Below are positions 38,632 through 50,460 of a DNA stretch of 64,000 nucleotides, piece after piece. Position numbers and translations under genes: made by a program. Location: the NCBI GenBank assembly GCA_022264855.1, contig JABYQU010000040.1, positions 248,001 to 312,000 of the forward strand, written 5' to 3'. The first letter of the stretch is position 1; each line of letters opens with the position of its first letter. The stretch is from Lenzites betulinus (taxonomy: Eukaryota > Basidiomycota > Agaricomycetes > Polyporales > Polyporaceae). The notes beneath the pieces were generated by a model. It was not told where the DNA came from. It saw only the letters and a program-made list of their open reading frames with translations, and made no database searches.

Positions 38632-39685
38632 GACCGGTGGACGCGACTCCGGGGGTGGCGGGTGGCGGGGCTCGGTGTGCATGCATGTGTGTGAGATCGG
38701 ACGGACTCTTAGATCTTAGCGATGATGCAGGATGCACGATACACGATACGGATACATACAGGATGCTTACAGCATGACACTGACTCTGACAGGGTACGGT
38801 ACGGTAGATCGCCGGGTGTCGCCGGCGCGCAATGCCAATGCCAATAATGATCTTCTCTGATTTCGACTACGATCCTGTTCGCCATGCCTAAACTCGTGCA
38901 GATGCAGATGCGCGCAACACCCCACCTCCAGGCTCCGATCGAGGCGGAACACGCATCTCTGATCATGATACCGGTCGTGGACACACACTGGCAACTCCAG
39001 GCCCCGGCGTGCACCTTCCTAGCACCTCCAGCTTCGCTCGTGCGGGCGGCACCGGTCGCGCGAGCACCGTACGTGATCCTCGCGTTCGACTCTCACGACT
39101 CGCGCCGCCCATATGGCCATGCAACAAGACGCGACAGCACGGTGCGGTATGATGTGCACCGGCGGTCAGATCTTCAGACAGAAAGCAGATCTCGAGAGTC
39201 GATGACGACGCGGCCAGTATGCCATCCGGGCAAATCCTGCTTGACGTAGCGATGGGCGAGTCCGACGACGGGGGTCTATATTACACATTGGCGACTGTAC
39301 AGTAGGTATATCGAGCACGAGCGCGGTATCCGAGAGGTCTGACGGTGTGAGCCTGAGGGCAGGGAACGGAACCGGGAGAGGGAAAGTGCGGAAACGAAAG
39401 CAGCAGAATGCAGAATGAAGCTAAATAGCGAAGAACGAGTAACGCGGAACGAGAAACGAGTGTGGGTGCGGCTCCGGAGCGGGCGCGACGCGACGCGGGC
39501 CAGCGCGTGGCTGCGAGGCCGCGCGGGCACGCCTACGCCCAGCGGAGGCCGAATAAGTACTGCGTGTGCGCGTGCTTGTAAGGTGCGGTGAGGTGTGGTG
39601 GAGGTGTGAGGTTGCATGTATATGCACATATGCCGGCAGTCGCCTGAGAGCATAGTAGGGGGCACTTGAACCGAGACCTGCAAGC
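38632..39685. other. Intergenic, convergent 3' ends
   Basis: About 1.05 kb between the stop of the ABC transporter (+) and that of the third P450 (-). The open frames here are short and lack family character. No RNA gene or strong repeat seen. Confidence 0.5.
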
Positions 39686-42210
39686 TCAGTCCGAGAGGCC
39701 CTTGGCTTCCCGGATGATCTTGACGGCCTGCGCGGAGCGCGGCCGGATGTCGTACTTGAACGGCTTGGGCGTGCTGTGGGAGAGATGCGAGCGACGTCAG
39801 CGGCGATGTCGCTATGTGCCCAGAGTCGTGGGTCGTGGGTCATGGGTCATGGGCCGGGCTCGCGAGATACGGCGAACCTGCACGCCCGAACTGCACGCGT
39901 ACGCGCGCGCGCGGGACCCACGGACGGTGCGGCGTTGTGCCGAGCGGGTGCGACGCATGGGAGAGCGGGACGGACGCGAGGAACGCGCGGCGACAGGTGC
40001 AAGACAGCAGCAGCGGAGCGCCGCGCCGCTTGAACGCACTCAAACCGCGAACCCCCACCACGCGCCCGAGCCGCAACGCAAGCCTGCGCCCTCACCCGAG
40101 ACCCCCAACGGAAAGAATGAAAGAACACGAAAGAAAGCCACTCACGTGAACACCGAATTATCATAAACGACCTCCGGCTCCACCACCCTTCCAAACTCAT
40201 CCACCGCCTTGCGCACGTCGAACGCGGCGACCATCGACGCGAGCGCGATCCACAGCGACGCGTCGATCATCCACGAGCCCGGGCAGCGCCGCCGCCCGAA
40301 GCCGAACACGTAGTTGCGCGGGTCGCGCGCGCGCGCGGTCGCCGCGTCGAGCGAGGCGTCCAGGTAGCGCTCCGGGTCGAAGGTTTCGGGGTTCGGGTAC
40401 ACGGCGGGGTCGCGCGTCATGTTGCTAAGGGGCGCGCGGGTGGGCAAGGTGAGCATTAGATGTTAAGGAGAGGAGGGGAGGGGGACGCACTAGTTGTTGC
40501 CGAAGACGAGGGTGCCCTTGGGGATGAACATGTCCTTGTACACGTTGTCCGCGGTGATGCGGCGCGGGAGGCCTGAAAATGACAGACAGACAGACATATG
40601 AGCGGAGGCAGCACGCGAGCGAGCGAGCGCATGTGCACTGACCGAGCGGCACGGGCGCGGCGAAGCGCAGGGTCTCGTTCACGACCGCGTTCACGTACGG
40701 CAGGTTCGGGCGGTCGCTGAACGTGGGCAGCCGGCCGTTGCCGACGACGGCGTCGATCTCCTTCTGCGCCTTCGCGAGGATTTCGGGGTGCTGGATCATC
40801 GCGAGGAAGAAGTGCGAGACCGCGGAGATGGTCTGCGGAAGCGCGGGGAGAGCACGTCAGCCATGCGTGCACCAGAAGGGGCGCCGCGCTGCGTAAATAG
40901 ACTTACGGTGTCGAAGCTGGCTGGAGGCGTCGTGGAAAAAAATGCCGTCAGGGTGGGCTGCGCTGCGAGGGACGGAGTCTGGGCGTGGGCTGCTTACCGG
41001 CGTAGAGCGAGTTCGCGGTCCACCTGATGTCGAAATCACGCTGGTTGTCGACGGTCTGCTCCTTGTTCTCCAGGGAGGCGTCGTCGAGAAGCATCGAGAC
41101 GTAGCACGGCACGGCCGTGCCCTGCCTCTGTCGAAAAAAAAAACCGCGTGAGTTGGCGCGCGGCACGCGGGTCTGGTGCGATCACGAACCATCTGGTCCT
41201 TGGTGTAGTCGTACGGCACGTTCACGAACGCTTCCATCTTGCCCTTCCACACGGCGGCGTCGCGCTTGAAGCGCGCGCCCGGGAACCAGGCCGGGATGTG
41301 TTTGACTGTGGGGCGCGGTGAGTGACGGCAGCGCGTGGCAGATGCGCGCGCGCGGACGTACGCGGTGGGAAGAGATCGACGAGCCAGACGATGCCCGCGG
41401 CGGCGATGCGGTTGGAGAGCAGCTCCAGGCTCTCGTCGGCCATCTCGAGGATGCGGTCGGAGTTGGAGAGGACGCGGTAGCCATAGACGATGAGGAGGGT
41501 GAGGCCGCCGGTGTACCTGCGGACGATGGACTGGGAGTCGTCGGGGGCGTTGAGGATGCCCTGGAGGAGGTTGTGTGTCTGGATCTCGAGGAGGGGGTGG
41601 TAGGCGTGGACCCTGTTCTGGCCGAGCGCCTGGAGCATGAGCTTGCGCTGGCGGCGGAGGCGCTCGCCGTACGGCGTGAGGCCAATCTGCGGGGAGCGGG
41701 TCAGATCGCATCGCGCGTGACGCAGGTGCCGTGCGGCGGTGGCGCACCATGTTTTCACAGCCGCATCTGGAGGGGGCGGGTGACGGGTGAGCACAGGACG
41801 TGACGGGCGGCGAGACAAGAGGGAAGGACGGACAGCTCGCCTGCCATGACCATCTTCGGCTTGTCCGAGTAGATCGCGCCCCGCTTCTCCAGCAGGTCCA
41901 CCGCCGCCTCGTAGCTGTTCACGAACAGCAGGCCCTGTCCGAACACCGACAGGTACACCAGCTCTCCTGCACGCGCATACAGTCAGCTATCGTCGCGCAC
42001 ACTCACACACACTCGCGCGCACGCACCGTGCTGTTGGGCCCACTTGCGGGCTTCGAACCACAGCCCGGTGAGCGTGAGGTCGCGCAGGTTCCCGATCAGC
42101 GGGAGGCCCTTGGGCCCGGGGGGGAGCGGGAGCTGCCTGGACTTGGGCCGCAGCCCGACGCAGACGAGCGCGACAGCCACGACGGCCCACACCCAGACGA
42201 TGGCGGACAT
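39686..42210 (-). CDS. Cytochrome P450 (third of three)
   Basis: Same family as the two tandem P450s. Eleven exons (complement): 42027-42210, 41834-41966, 41748-41766, 41362-41686, 41190-41305, 40998-41127, 40907-40920, 40643-40832, 40491-40572, 40146-40424, 39686-39773; all in phase, 519 aa. Motifs: anchor IVWVWAVVAVALVCVG, hinge LPPGPKGLPLIGN, I-helix ASFDT on a 14-nt exon, ExxR as ETLR, DPERYL, and haem loop FGFGRRRCPG. Two introns present in the other paralogues are absent: the one before YTG and the one splitting the haem loop. The last intron is long (372 bp) and contains heptamer repeats. G/C content is higher than in the tandem pair. The substrate is unknown. Confidence 0.93.
39826..39853. 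repeat. Heptamer tandem repeat in the last intron of the third P450
   Basis: Four copies of GTCRTGG in a row (two with G, two with A) inside the 372-bp intron 39774-40145. This is a small minisatellite and may explain part of the unusual intron length. Confidence 0.7.
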
Positions 42211-43183
42211 TGTGGGGAGCACTAGTCACGGATCGACGGTGCAGCGGCGCGAGCTTGAGGTAGTTGGAGGAGGAGCGGGAGTAGTAGGGTAGGGAGCGGC
42301 AGGTTGGGCGGCGGGCTTGGCGCGAACCGCGGGACGGTGGGAGGGGGTGCGCGGGGAGGGGAGAAGACTAGTGGGAGAATGTTCGCGTTAGGGAAGTCGC
42401 GGAGGATATATGCAGGGGAGGGCGAGTGACAAACTTTAATTGGCAAAGGCGGGCGTCCTGCGCGGTGCTGGGCCCGCGCTGCAGCGAGGCGGACCTGGAC
42501 ATATCATCTGATCCGTCTCCTAACCCTTCGCTATCCCACAACCGACGCCGTCTCCGCGGCCAGCGACCAGCTGAACGCGATCCAGGCTATACACACCCCG
42601 CACGCGTCCTGCACACGCCCCCGCCGCCCGCTGCGGCACACGCATTCCCGCTCTCGTGCGTCGTGCGTCGTCGCCGTTGGCAACAGCGGGCTCGCACCTC
42701 GCGACGCGAGGCGAGCGGTGGAAGGGGAAGTACAAGGGACGCGATGAATATGGGCATCGCATACAGTGGCGAGCCCGCCTGCGCAGGGAAGCTCCCCAGC
42801 ACGCCCCCGCTCTGCCGTTCCTTCTTACCATACCCGGCCAGATACGGCCTCTCCCGAAATGCCTCCGCACGCTTCGACCTGATCGAACCCGCCCTGTTAT
42901 TTTCATTTTCCCCCCGCGCCGTCCACGCTCCGGAGCGCCCGCCTGCCGGCGCGGCCGGCGACGCGCGTCTGCGGGGAGCGCGACTGTCGGGCTGCGTCGG
43001 GCTGGCGGTGGGTCCCGCCACCACCACGGCCGGCGCACGACGTCAGACCTGCGCCGGACGACGAGCTCGCTCAAGTACCCAGCGTCGTGCGCCCTCCGAG
43101 TCCCCCGCAACTGTACAGTACTGTGTACGCCTAGGTCAAGCTTCGCCCTAGCACTGGCAGATCTCCCAGTTGGCAACACCCCG
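42211..43183. promoter_or_regulatory. Divergent region between the third P450 and the AIM32-like gene
   Basis: About 970 bp separating two start codons on opposite strands, so it should contain both promoters. It is G/C-rich, and a long open frame runs through it in the AIM32 frame (from 42656), but that stretch has no family character. I treat it as non-coding. No sharp regulatory motif stands out. Confidence 0.45.
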
Positions 43184-44554
43184 ATGGCCCTCCCGCACTC
43201 ACTCATGCTCACCCTCGCGCCGACCTTCGCCTGCCGCCGCGCGCCCTCGCGCCTCATCCACGCCTGCCACTACACCGCCGTGCGCCCCTTCTCGACGTCT
43301 CCGCCCCAGACCCTCTCCGACGCCTCCTCCTCGCCCTCATCTCCATCCTCGCCCTCACCCTCAGCGGACGGCCTCGCAGGCACCGCCCCCTACCACACCG
43401 CATACATCCTCCTCCACACACACGCGCGCCCATCCACGTACCCCGCCCGCTCGCGCTCCCCGCTCTGGCGCGCCCTCACGCTGCGCGCGCGCCAGTGGGG
43501 CGCCGTCGTGAACCTCGCGTGGGCGCCCGCGCACGCCGTCCTCCCGTCGTACACCGGGCTCGGGGAGGGCGCGCGCTGGGGATGGGCTGCGGGCGCGGAG
43601 GGGGAGAATGAGGGCGAGGAGGCGTACACGGCGTCGGTGTTCGCGCGCGCGCCCCGATGGGGACGCGGACGGCTCGAGATTCCCGAGGTGTCCCTCAAGA
43701 ACCTCGAGGACGTCGATGCGCACCTGCGGCGACTCGTGCTCGGCGATGCTGATGCTGGCGGGAGCGTGACGACCCCAACGTCAACCCCAGCCACGGAGGT
43801 GCGGGACCTCGACAGGCGGCTGCACCTGTACGTGTGCACGCACGGCGCGCGCGACTGCCGGTGCGGCGAGGGCGGGGGCGCGGTCGCGCGCACGCTGGAG
43901 CGCGAGCTCGCGCGCCGCGGGATTGGATCGGGGGACGTGGTGCTCGGCGAGCTCGCGCATGTTGGCGGACACAAGTACGTCTATTTCTCCTATCCTATAT
44001 ATCCTATCGTAGGGATGCCTGTGTTCAGAGTCTCGCGGCTACCTGACTTCGCGCGCCGGGCTGCTGGGCTTCGCCTTCGCCGGGTTCCGCGCGCGCAACG
44101 AGCCTTCCCCAAGGCTTCCCTCGCGCGATCGCAGGCTTCTGGCGCGGCGCGAATCGACGATGCCCGTCCGCGTGCAATTAATGCTAATGATAATGTACTG
44201 ATGACCGCGCCCTGCCTCGCAGATACGCCGCGAACGTGCTCGTGTACCCGTACGGGGACTGGTGCGTCCCGTTCCGTCCTCGCGCCTCCCTCTTTCCTAT
44301 CGCGCGCTGACCACGGGGCTGCCGCTTATCTGAATCGTCGCGCTCGCGCAAACAGGCTGGGGAACGTGCAGGAGGCGGACGTCCCCCGCGTCCTCGACGC
44401 GATCCTCGACGCGCATCACCACCGCGCGCAATCGGAGTTGGACGGCGCGCCGGAGCTGGACACGGAGCCGGCGCCGTTGTGCCCGCCGTTCTGGCGCGGC
44501 CGGATGGGCCTCGACAAGGAGGAGCAGCTCGCGCTCTTCGCGCGCGCGGCGTAG
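43184..44554 (+). CDS. AIM32-like sucrase/ferredoxin-domain protein, probably mitochondrial
   Basis: Thioredoxin-fold [2Fe-2S]-type protein of the Suc_Fer-like family, which includes yeast AIM32. Exons 43184-43974, 44223-44261 and 44356-44554 stay in phase and give 342 aa. The N-terminus (about 60 residues, rich in Arg, Ser and Ala with few acids) looks like a mitochondrial presequence, followed by a Ser/Pro linker. The family core is HLYVCTHGARDCRCGEGGG (candidate Cys ligands), then HVGGHKYAANVLVYPYGDW and the helix LGNVQEADVPRVLDAIL. The C-terminus includes CPPFWRGRMGLDKEEQLALF. The frame continues upstream of the chosen ATG, but MALPHSLMLTLAPTFACRRA begins the presequence-like part. Intron 1 is 248 bp, longer than usual. 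Confidence 0.85.
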   Translation: MALPHSLMLTLAPTFACRRAPSRLIHACHYTAVRPFSTSPPQTLSDASSSPSSPSSPSPSADGLAGTAPYHTAYILLHTHARPSTYPARSRSPLWRALTLRARQWGAVVNLAWAPAHAVLPSYTGLGEGARWGWAAGAEGENEGEEAYTASVFARAPRWGRGRLEIPEVSLKNLEDVDAHLRRLVLGDADAGGSVTTPTSTPATEVRDLDRRLHLYVCTHGARDCRCGEGGGAVARTLERELARRGIGSGDVVLGELAHVGGHKYVYFSYPIYPIVGMPVFRVSRLPDFARRAAGLRLRRVPRAQRAFPKASLARSQASGAARIDDARPRAINANDNVLMTAPCLADTPRTCSCTRTGTGASRSVLAPPSFLSRADHGAAAYLNRRARANRLGNVQEADVPRVLDAILDAHHHRAQSELDGAPELDTEPAPLCPPFWRGRMGLDKEEQLALFARAA

Positions 44555-47500
44555 GATCTCGCAGGGTCACGGCCCGCCTCGAGGCCGCGAGACGACTCGC
44601 CGCTGGATCGCGGGTTGTGGGCCTGTAGCAAGGCTGGTGCGCGACCTGTGACAGACATTAGGGCGTGCGGCCGTGCGGCAGACGCAAAACTTCGGCTTCA
44701 AGGCCCAGGAGGAGGCCTCGAGGAGGGGCCGCGCGGGGAGGTCTCAGTGCTCAGTCTCAGTTTCAGAGTCGGGTTGCAGACTGCATGACGCAGTGCGCAC
44801 GGGTGCGGCTGGGTGGCGGTGGGGGCGGCTTTCGCGGCGGGAGACGTGTTTAATGGTTAATGTCTAATATTTACTCGCGTTTCTCGTATTTCTGGGTCCC
44901 GACGCTGCCCCGGGACCGCGGGCGGTGCGCCGCCCGTCCGAGTCCCCGCCGCCGCCTCCCTCGTTCCTGGCCCGCTTGCATCATACCATCACGGTCAAAA
45001 GTGAAAGTCAGTGAGAAGCTCACGGGGGCCCGGGCAGTGGTAAGTCACCTTGGATGACCGAGCTAGAGCCTAGCGACGTCTGTATTCACCAAGGACCCCC
45101 GACAACCGCCCAAGATGCCTGATGACGCCGACCGCGATTTTGCCCAAAATGTCCGGGGTCAACAGGCCTGTTAGACGCCCACTTTTGTCCGGATAAAATC
45201 AGGCTTTCGAGCCTTAAAAAGCCAGAAAATGTCCGAAAGAGGGCGCTAAACCACCACAGGCCTGATTTTTGGCGCTCAATATATGTTTAGCGCCCGCTTG
45301 GGCCGAAGCTGATGGCTCTTTTTGGCATCCATGTCCGGACCATTTCCACAGGCCTTTCGGCGTCTAAGCCCTGTTTTGTCCGGATGGCAACAGGCATACC
45401 CCCCCAAGAAACCTAATTCCTGTCCGGATGGTCATCAGGGATCTTGCAGAATTGTCGGGGGTCCTATTCACCATCACCATGGTCAATTGGCGGCGCAGCC
45501 TAGACTCTAGATTCTAGTGCGAACGTCGCTGATCGGGCTTGAATCGGGCGCAGGAAGAAGCGGAGGGAGAGGCGACGGTTCGTCGTGCAGTGATCAGTAC
45601 TCGATCAGTCCGGGCCCGGGTCGCGTATGTACGCGTATGTGCAATGTGCCATGTTTCCGCCGCCTAGTGCTGTGGCTATCACCATGGCGTGCGCTATAAA
45701 CATACGCGACGCGATGCGTCGGGGCCGGTTTTTATATAGCGGCAAGCGTGGCAGGCGCGACCGTGTCATGTCGGCTTTGTGGCAGGCAGGTGTGTATGAC
45801 GCCGGTGCCGGTCGACGAAGAGTCGGGGAGGGGAGGGCTGTTGTGGGGGTTGCGGGAGGTTGCGATGATGTCACGATGCGCAACACCAAAGTACCCGTAC
45901 TCACTGCTCCGAGTCAGGCCCTCCTCCGAAACATGCGCCCGGCATGATATGCCCTGATATTCCTGGCCTGCGCCGTGACGCTACGCGCGAAGCTTTAGGT
46001 GGACCATTATTCTAGCGATGTTCTGCGGAATCTGAGTGAGGCTGAGACATATTTCAGGCAGCGCTGGAGGCTGATAGCGATGGGATCGGCTGTGCAGGGT
46101 TGGGGGCTGCTTGCTGGCAACCTTGAACCATCCGAGTCGGAGTTGCTTGATCTAGTGCTACCGCGTTGTGAGGTGACCTCGAAGTTGAACGTTGAACTTG
46201 AAGCAAGGTGCGCCCTCGATGGCATCTCGGCGGGCTTGTTCAAGGTCATTCAAGGTCACCCTCAAGGTCCCCTTAAGCATTGGGGGTATGATTTTGAGCC
46301 TCTCAAATGGCGAACGCTTCGTTTCACTTCTGCAGCCATGATCTCCACGCTCGTACAACTCGGCCGCACATCGCTGACCTGTGTAACTGAAGAACGTGAG
46401 TAAATTCCAGGTCAGGCAAGCAAGTGTGATCACATACTGTCTTCTGCAGCCACACTTTCAATTTAGCTGATGCCGCTGTCCCCGCAGGGTATGATGATGT
46501 AGCCTTATTGCCTCTGTAGTAAAGCTCCGTGAGTACCATTGTGGGCTGCCGAAGACGAAGGAAACGATCTCACAAAATCATATCAGGTGTTAGAGAGCAC
46601 TATACCGTATCAATGCGGGCCGCGACGATCCCTCCCAAGCAGCCACTGATGTGGCCGCCGCCGTTGTTCGCGACAGTGGCGCGACCCAACGCTGCGCTTT
46701 CCTTACGGTGGCTGGAGTGTACGCGCGGTGTTTTGCCACCGGTGGACGTCCTGTCTACGAAGTTAGCCAAATTGACCCAAACGTCGACTTCAAGTCGGGA
46801 GGTCTGGAACCCAGCTTGGACTACTCGCCGTGCGGCGCCGAGAGGACTGTCGCTACAGGCTATACCTGTACGATGTCAGTACGTCAGCGCAGTGTCTCGC
46901 AGTTCCGAACATTCGTCGTGTCAATGATACCCAATTCAATTTTAGTGGTGGTACGATGGGGCAATGAGCTGGCGAGCGTTCGGCCTGAGGACGAATGTCC
47001 GCGCGCCCACTAGCAGATATACACTCGACCAAGCGACGTCAGCGGATGCGGTACGCCTGCTGGATCCATGGCCGACTCCAACAGCTTCTGGCCCTCCCGG
47101 ACTGATGCCACAGCGCAAGCGCCCCGGTTGTTCCGCCACTCTCCTCCGGGCGCGATGGAATCCCTCAGTGCGACTCCGCAGGTGCACATACTGAGCCTAG
47201 TCCGCTCGGGGACGCTCGCGGTGGGCACTCCGCCTCCGAAGACTTACGTTATAGGTACACCGATGCGCGAGCGATGTGTCGTGAGTCGAATGCGATGCCG
47301 ATGCATTAGTGGCGGCGGCGTTGTGGGCGGGCGGGTGTTCACTAGCACACTGCGGCGGCATCGTGCGATGGAAGTCCGAGTCAGTGCTCATTTGTCCCAA
47401 GTTGTACGTACGAGGAGGGCCTCTGTTCCCAGACTGCGCAGCTGTTGGGATACATCCAACATCGGACAACCCATAGACCAATGTCCGTGGCAGGGTCCAA

Positions 47501-47712
47501 TCTTCGAGACATATGTTATGGCACGTCGCGTGGAGGCCGGGTCCGGGGTCCAATCTAGAAATTGTCTTCATGTGCATGTCGTGCATACTCATACTCGGGT
47601 CCCGACGACCCTCTTGAGGGAAGATGACGACATAGCGTCCTTCCCGCTGAATGCGAATCCCGGATCCGCTCAAGACGCAGATCTACGCCCCGGCGTCCCG
47701 TCAGCCTCGCGC
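44555..47712. other. Gene-poor 3.2 kb stretch
   Basis: Between the AIM32-like stop and the stop of the first DUF6533 gene. It contains one hAT-like element (45092-45465) and short repeats such as TTCAAGGTCA/CTCAAGGTC near 46225-46255. The open frames on both strands are short, overlapping and without family motifs. I find no supported gene. Confidence 0.5.
45092..45465. mobile_element. hAT-like non-autonomous element (copy 1, 374 bp)
   Basis: Terminal inverted repeats AGGACCCCCGACAA at 45092-45105 and TTGTCGGGGGTCCT at 45452-45465 are perfect over 14 bp. They are flanked by the 8-bp target duplication ATTCACCA at 45084-45091 and 45466-45473. An internal inverted pair, GGGCGCTAAAC (45241-45251) and GTTTAGCGCCC (45285-45295), makes a strong stem. 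Repeated TGTCCGGA and CAGGC(A/C)T motifs link it to the copy at 31527. It has no coding capacity and must be mobilised in trans. Confidence 0.88.
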
Positions 47713-49640
47713 TCAGCTCATGAACGAAATATTCTCATACCAGACATCGACATCTGCTACAGGCGGTGGGAGCAGGCACGGAGGCGGCAGCTCCGCGAGC
47801 GTGATGAGCGAGTCGTCGGCGTCGTTGTATAACTCGGCGGTTGTCGCGCCCGTCCGCACGCCCCCTGGCGTCTCGAACGCGATGTGGCTGCGTTTGTTGA
47901 AGTCGTCGAGGCTAAGGCCGGAGGCGCGCGCCGCCGCCTCGCGCAGGTTGAGTAGCACGCGGGAGCAAAGCGTGCTGTGCACCGCGCGGTGGGGGCTGGC
48001 GTGGCGATGAACATAGGTGTATGGTGGCGTTGAGGGGAGGTGGGGACGTACAGTTGCATGGCGGACGAAACCCATACCTAGAGGCGTTGATATTCATGTC
48101 AGCTTTCGGCTTCGACAAAGAAGGGGATAGGGAGAAGCGTTACCGGCGCCACTGTCATGCATAGGAGGTTGGCGACAGATATGATGAGTAGCAGGACGTA
48201 GAAAAAGGTGCCTGTAGCATAGCATGTTCGAGTTATGTTCGGGAGGGGTATACATTGCGTGACGACGCACCATCTCGATACATCGTCCGGAGTAAGAGGG
48301 GCAGGGTGCTTCCTCGAACTGATCGTGACGCGAATCGTAAGACATACAGGCTGAGACCAACACGGTCACGACGTACTCGCAGTGAGATACTGCCTTAGTA
48401 GCGTCAGCGTCACGACAGCTTCGCATAGACGCGTCCCGCGCCGTTAGCTCACAAGTATCGGATCGCGAACAGAAGGAAGAGGCATACTGGTTTCGGAGAT
48501 GATGATGCACGTGAAGAACACCCATCCGACACCGTCCGAGATGCTGGCCACACACGCCGTCACCCTCAACACCTCTGTCGATGGATCTGACCAATGTAGC
48601 GTAACCGTTTGTCACCGGCCATCCTATCGCGGTAGGAGCAGAGAAGAAAAAGCGTACAGTGGAGAGTGACGAGGTATTGCCGTATGACAGCCACAGTGGG
48701 GACCTGATGTGAGGGCGCATCAGCTTCAACTGAGCGTCGATGCAAAAGCTCTGGATACTTACGATGATGACAAGCGTGTTGATGAACATGAGCACCAGGA
48801 TGACTCGATTGAAGCCCCACAGGGCTACCGTGCGTACCATGAGGATAACTGAAGCATCGCGTCAGATCCTCCGTATCGCTTCGTGGCAGCGTGGCCGTTA
48901 CCTTCGGACACGAATGAGCCCATCGGGTAGAGGGCTGGGCCACGCGTCCGCGTCAATGTCAGCCTGCGGCGTGGAGCAACTCATACTGACAGACCACTAT
49001 AGGCCACATTATCACGCATGTCTGTCACCGGGGACGTTATCAGTACCAACGTTCATTAAAACGTCTCCTGACAATCACTGAGAACCACTCACCTCGTGCG
49101 TACGGACAACCACCGGCACTCGAAGGAGCTCAGCATGCCATCTGATAGATAATCTGCGCCGTAGACTCACCAAGGAGCCCCAGGGTGACATCGAGCACAG
49201 GCATGTAGCGATTTATGAAGAAGATGATCTTCATCATGCTGAGCGGGGACGGCCAAATTAACCTGACCTGAAGAGGGAAGACATGTAATCTCTGGGCCAT
49301 CCGGAGCGACTAGGCAATACACTTGCCTCATTGCTGAACGTGTCGATGATATCGAGTAGCTACTGAACCATAAGATGCTTTTCCCCAGCTGTGGGGAGAT
49401 CAACGCACGATGAGTGTCAAAGCGATAACTTCGATAAATGAAAGAGTCTGTCAGCTATCTATGTTATGCAATGGATCGAGTGCACTCACCGCCAGCATAC
49501 TAGACGCATCCCAAGTACATCCCGTCAGCGTCATGATCTTCACGGCACGAAGTCGGAGAGCACAACACTCCACCTTGACAATGTTCACCAGGCCCAGGTG
49601 CGCCTCCGCCTCCACCATCAGAGCATCGAAGTCCTCCATG
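47713..49640 (-). CDS. DUF6533-type seven-helix membrane protein, possibly damaged
   Basis: Paralogue of the gene at 55937. Recognisable pieces in order: start region MEDFDALMVEAEAHLGLV (ATG at 49640); LLDIIDTFSNE (49327-49359); VRLIWPSPLSMMKIIFFINR (49171-49267); SDGMLSSFECRWLSV (49093-49153); MGSFVSEVILMVRTVALWGF; GVGWVFFTCIIISETS; GTFFYVLLLIISVANLLC; and a soluble tail (VLLNLREAAARASGLSLDDF) ending at 47713. The intron after FSNE is GC-AG (GCAAGT). I could not join exon 1 to LLDIIDT, nor the region around 48650, without a frame conflict; a TAG directly precedes LLDIIDT. Either a microexon is missed or the gene is decaying. These proteins are predicted receptors of unknown ligand. Confidence 0.6.
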
Positions 49641-50460
49641 GCCAGTGTATGGTCGACCTCACACGAGCAGAGGGTGTAACCGGAAACTACCCACGGGAAC
49701 GCTGACACGGGCTTAAGTAGCTTTCACGTCGTAGACGCTGTTCGCCGTCAAATTGGGGGTGCTCGTCTACCGGCTACAACGTCCGCGCATCGTATCACCA
49801 CATCCCACCGGTGCACGCTGGCGTCAGCAAGAAGCCAAACTTTGCACAGAATATCTCCAGCCCCGGACCTTCGCCGTGCTCGGAGGTTGTGCTTGGGGGT
49901 CGGCGATCTGCCCATCATGCTTCGCTGTGGCTCCCGGTGCTGCTGCTCGAGTCGCGGGGGGCTTCGAAGTTATATAAAACGCCGGGGTCGTGTGGGGATA
50001 TTGATAGAAAGGGGGGTAGCGAGACAGTCTGTGGGATGATTACGGATGAGAGCGTGAGGCGACTGGGACTTACACACTGCGCAGGGCGCTGTCTGGCGGG
50101 TTCGACCAATGGTCAGGCACTACCAAGCGTGATGAGGATCCACATAAATAGCGCAGAAGGTGAACCTAGGTAAGTCCGCTCTCCGGAGCGAGAGCTCAAG
50201 GCTCCTATCACATGCGGCGTCCCCGACGCCATCGCTGGAAGATTGTCTCGTCTGCTTGCACACGGCGCGTCTCTCGCAAACACACACATGCCAATCTCAT
50301 GCAGCGATTGATTCACCCCAGCAAGCTGTGACACGCAACCTAAGATCTGCCACAGCCATCCAGATTGAATCAGCACTCATCTCGACTCAATCAGCGACTG
50401 TCTATATCACGCACCAACACACCATCTCGACGTCAACGTCGGACCCAAGCAAACTCGAGA
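49641..50460. other. Intergenic between RAD10 and the first DUF6533 gene
   Basis: About 820 bp in tandem orientation (-,-), holding the promoter of the DUF6533 gene and the RAD10 3' UTR. No supported gene or notable repeat. Confidence 0.5.

Noticed and set aside
37737..38777. 346-residue plus-strand open frame over the 3' part of the ABC transporter
   Set aside because: It is the wrong frame of exons 31-34 and their introns. The in-phase exons carry the second ATPase domain motifs.
42656..43183. Long open frame continuing upstream of the AIM32-like start (632 residues in total)
   Set aside because: The upstream 176 residues are Arg/Pro-rich, have no family character and reflect G/C-rich DNA with few stops. 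The mitochondrial presequence and family domain start after the ATG at 43184.
46651..47013. 120-residue open frame in the gene-poor stretch
   Set aside because: It lacks family motifs, and several other frames are open over the same bases.
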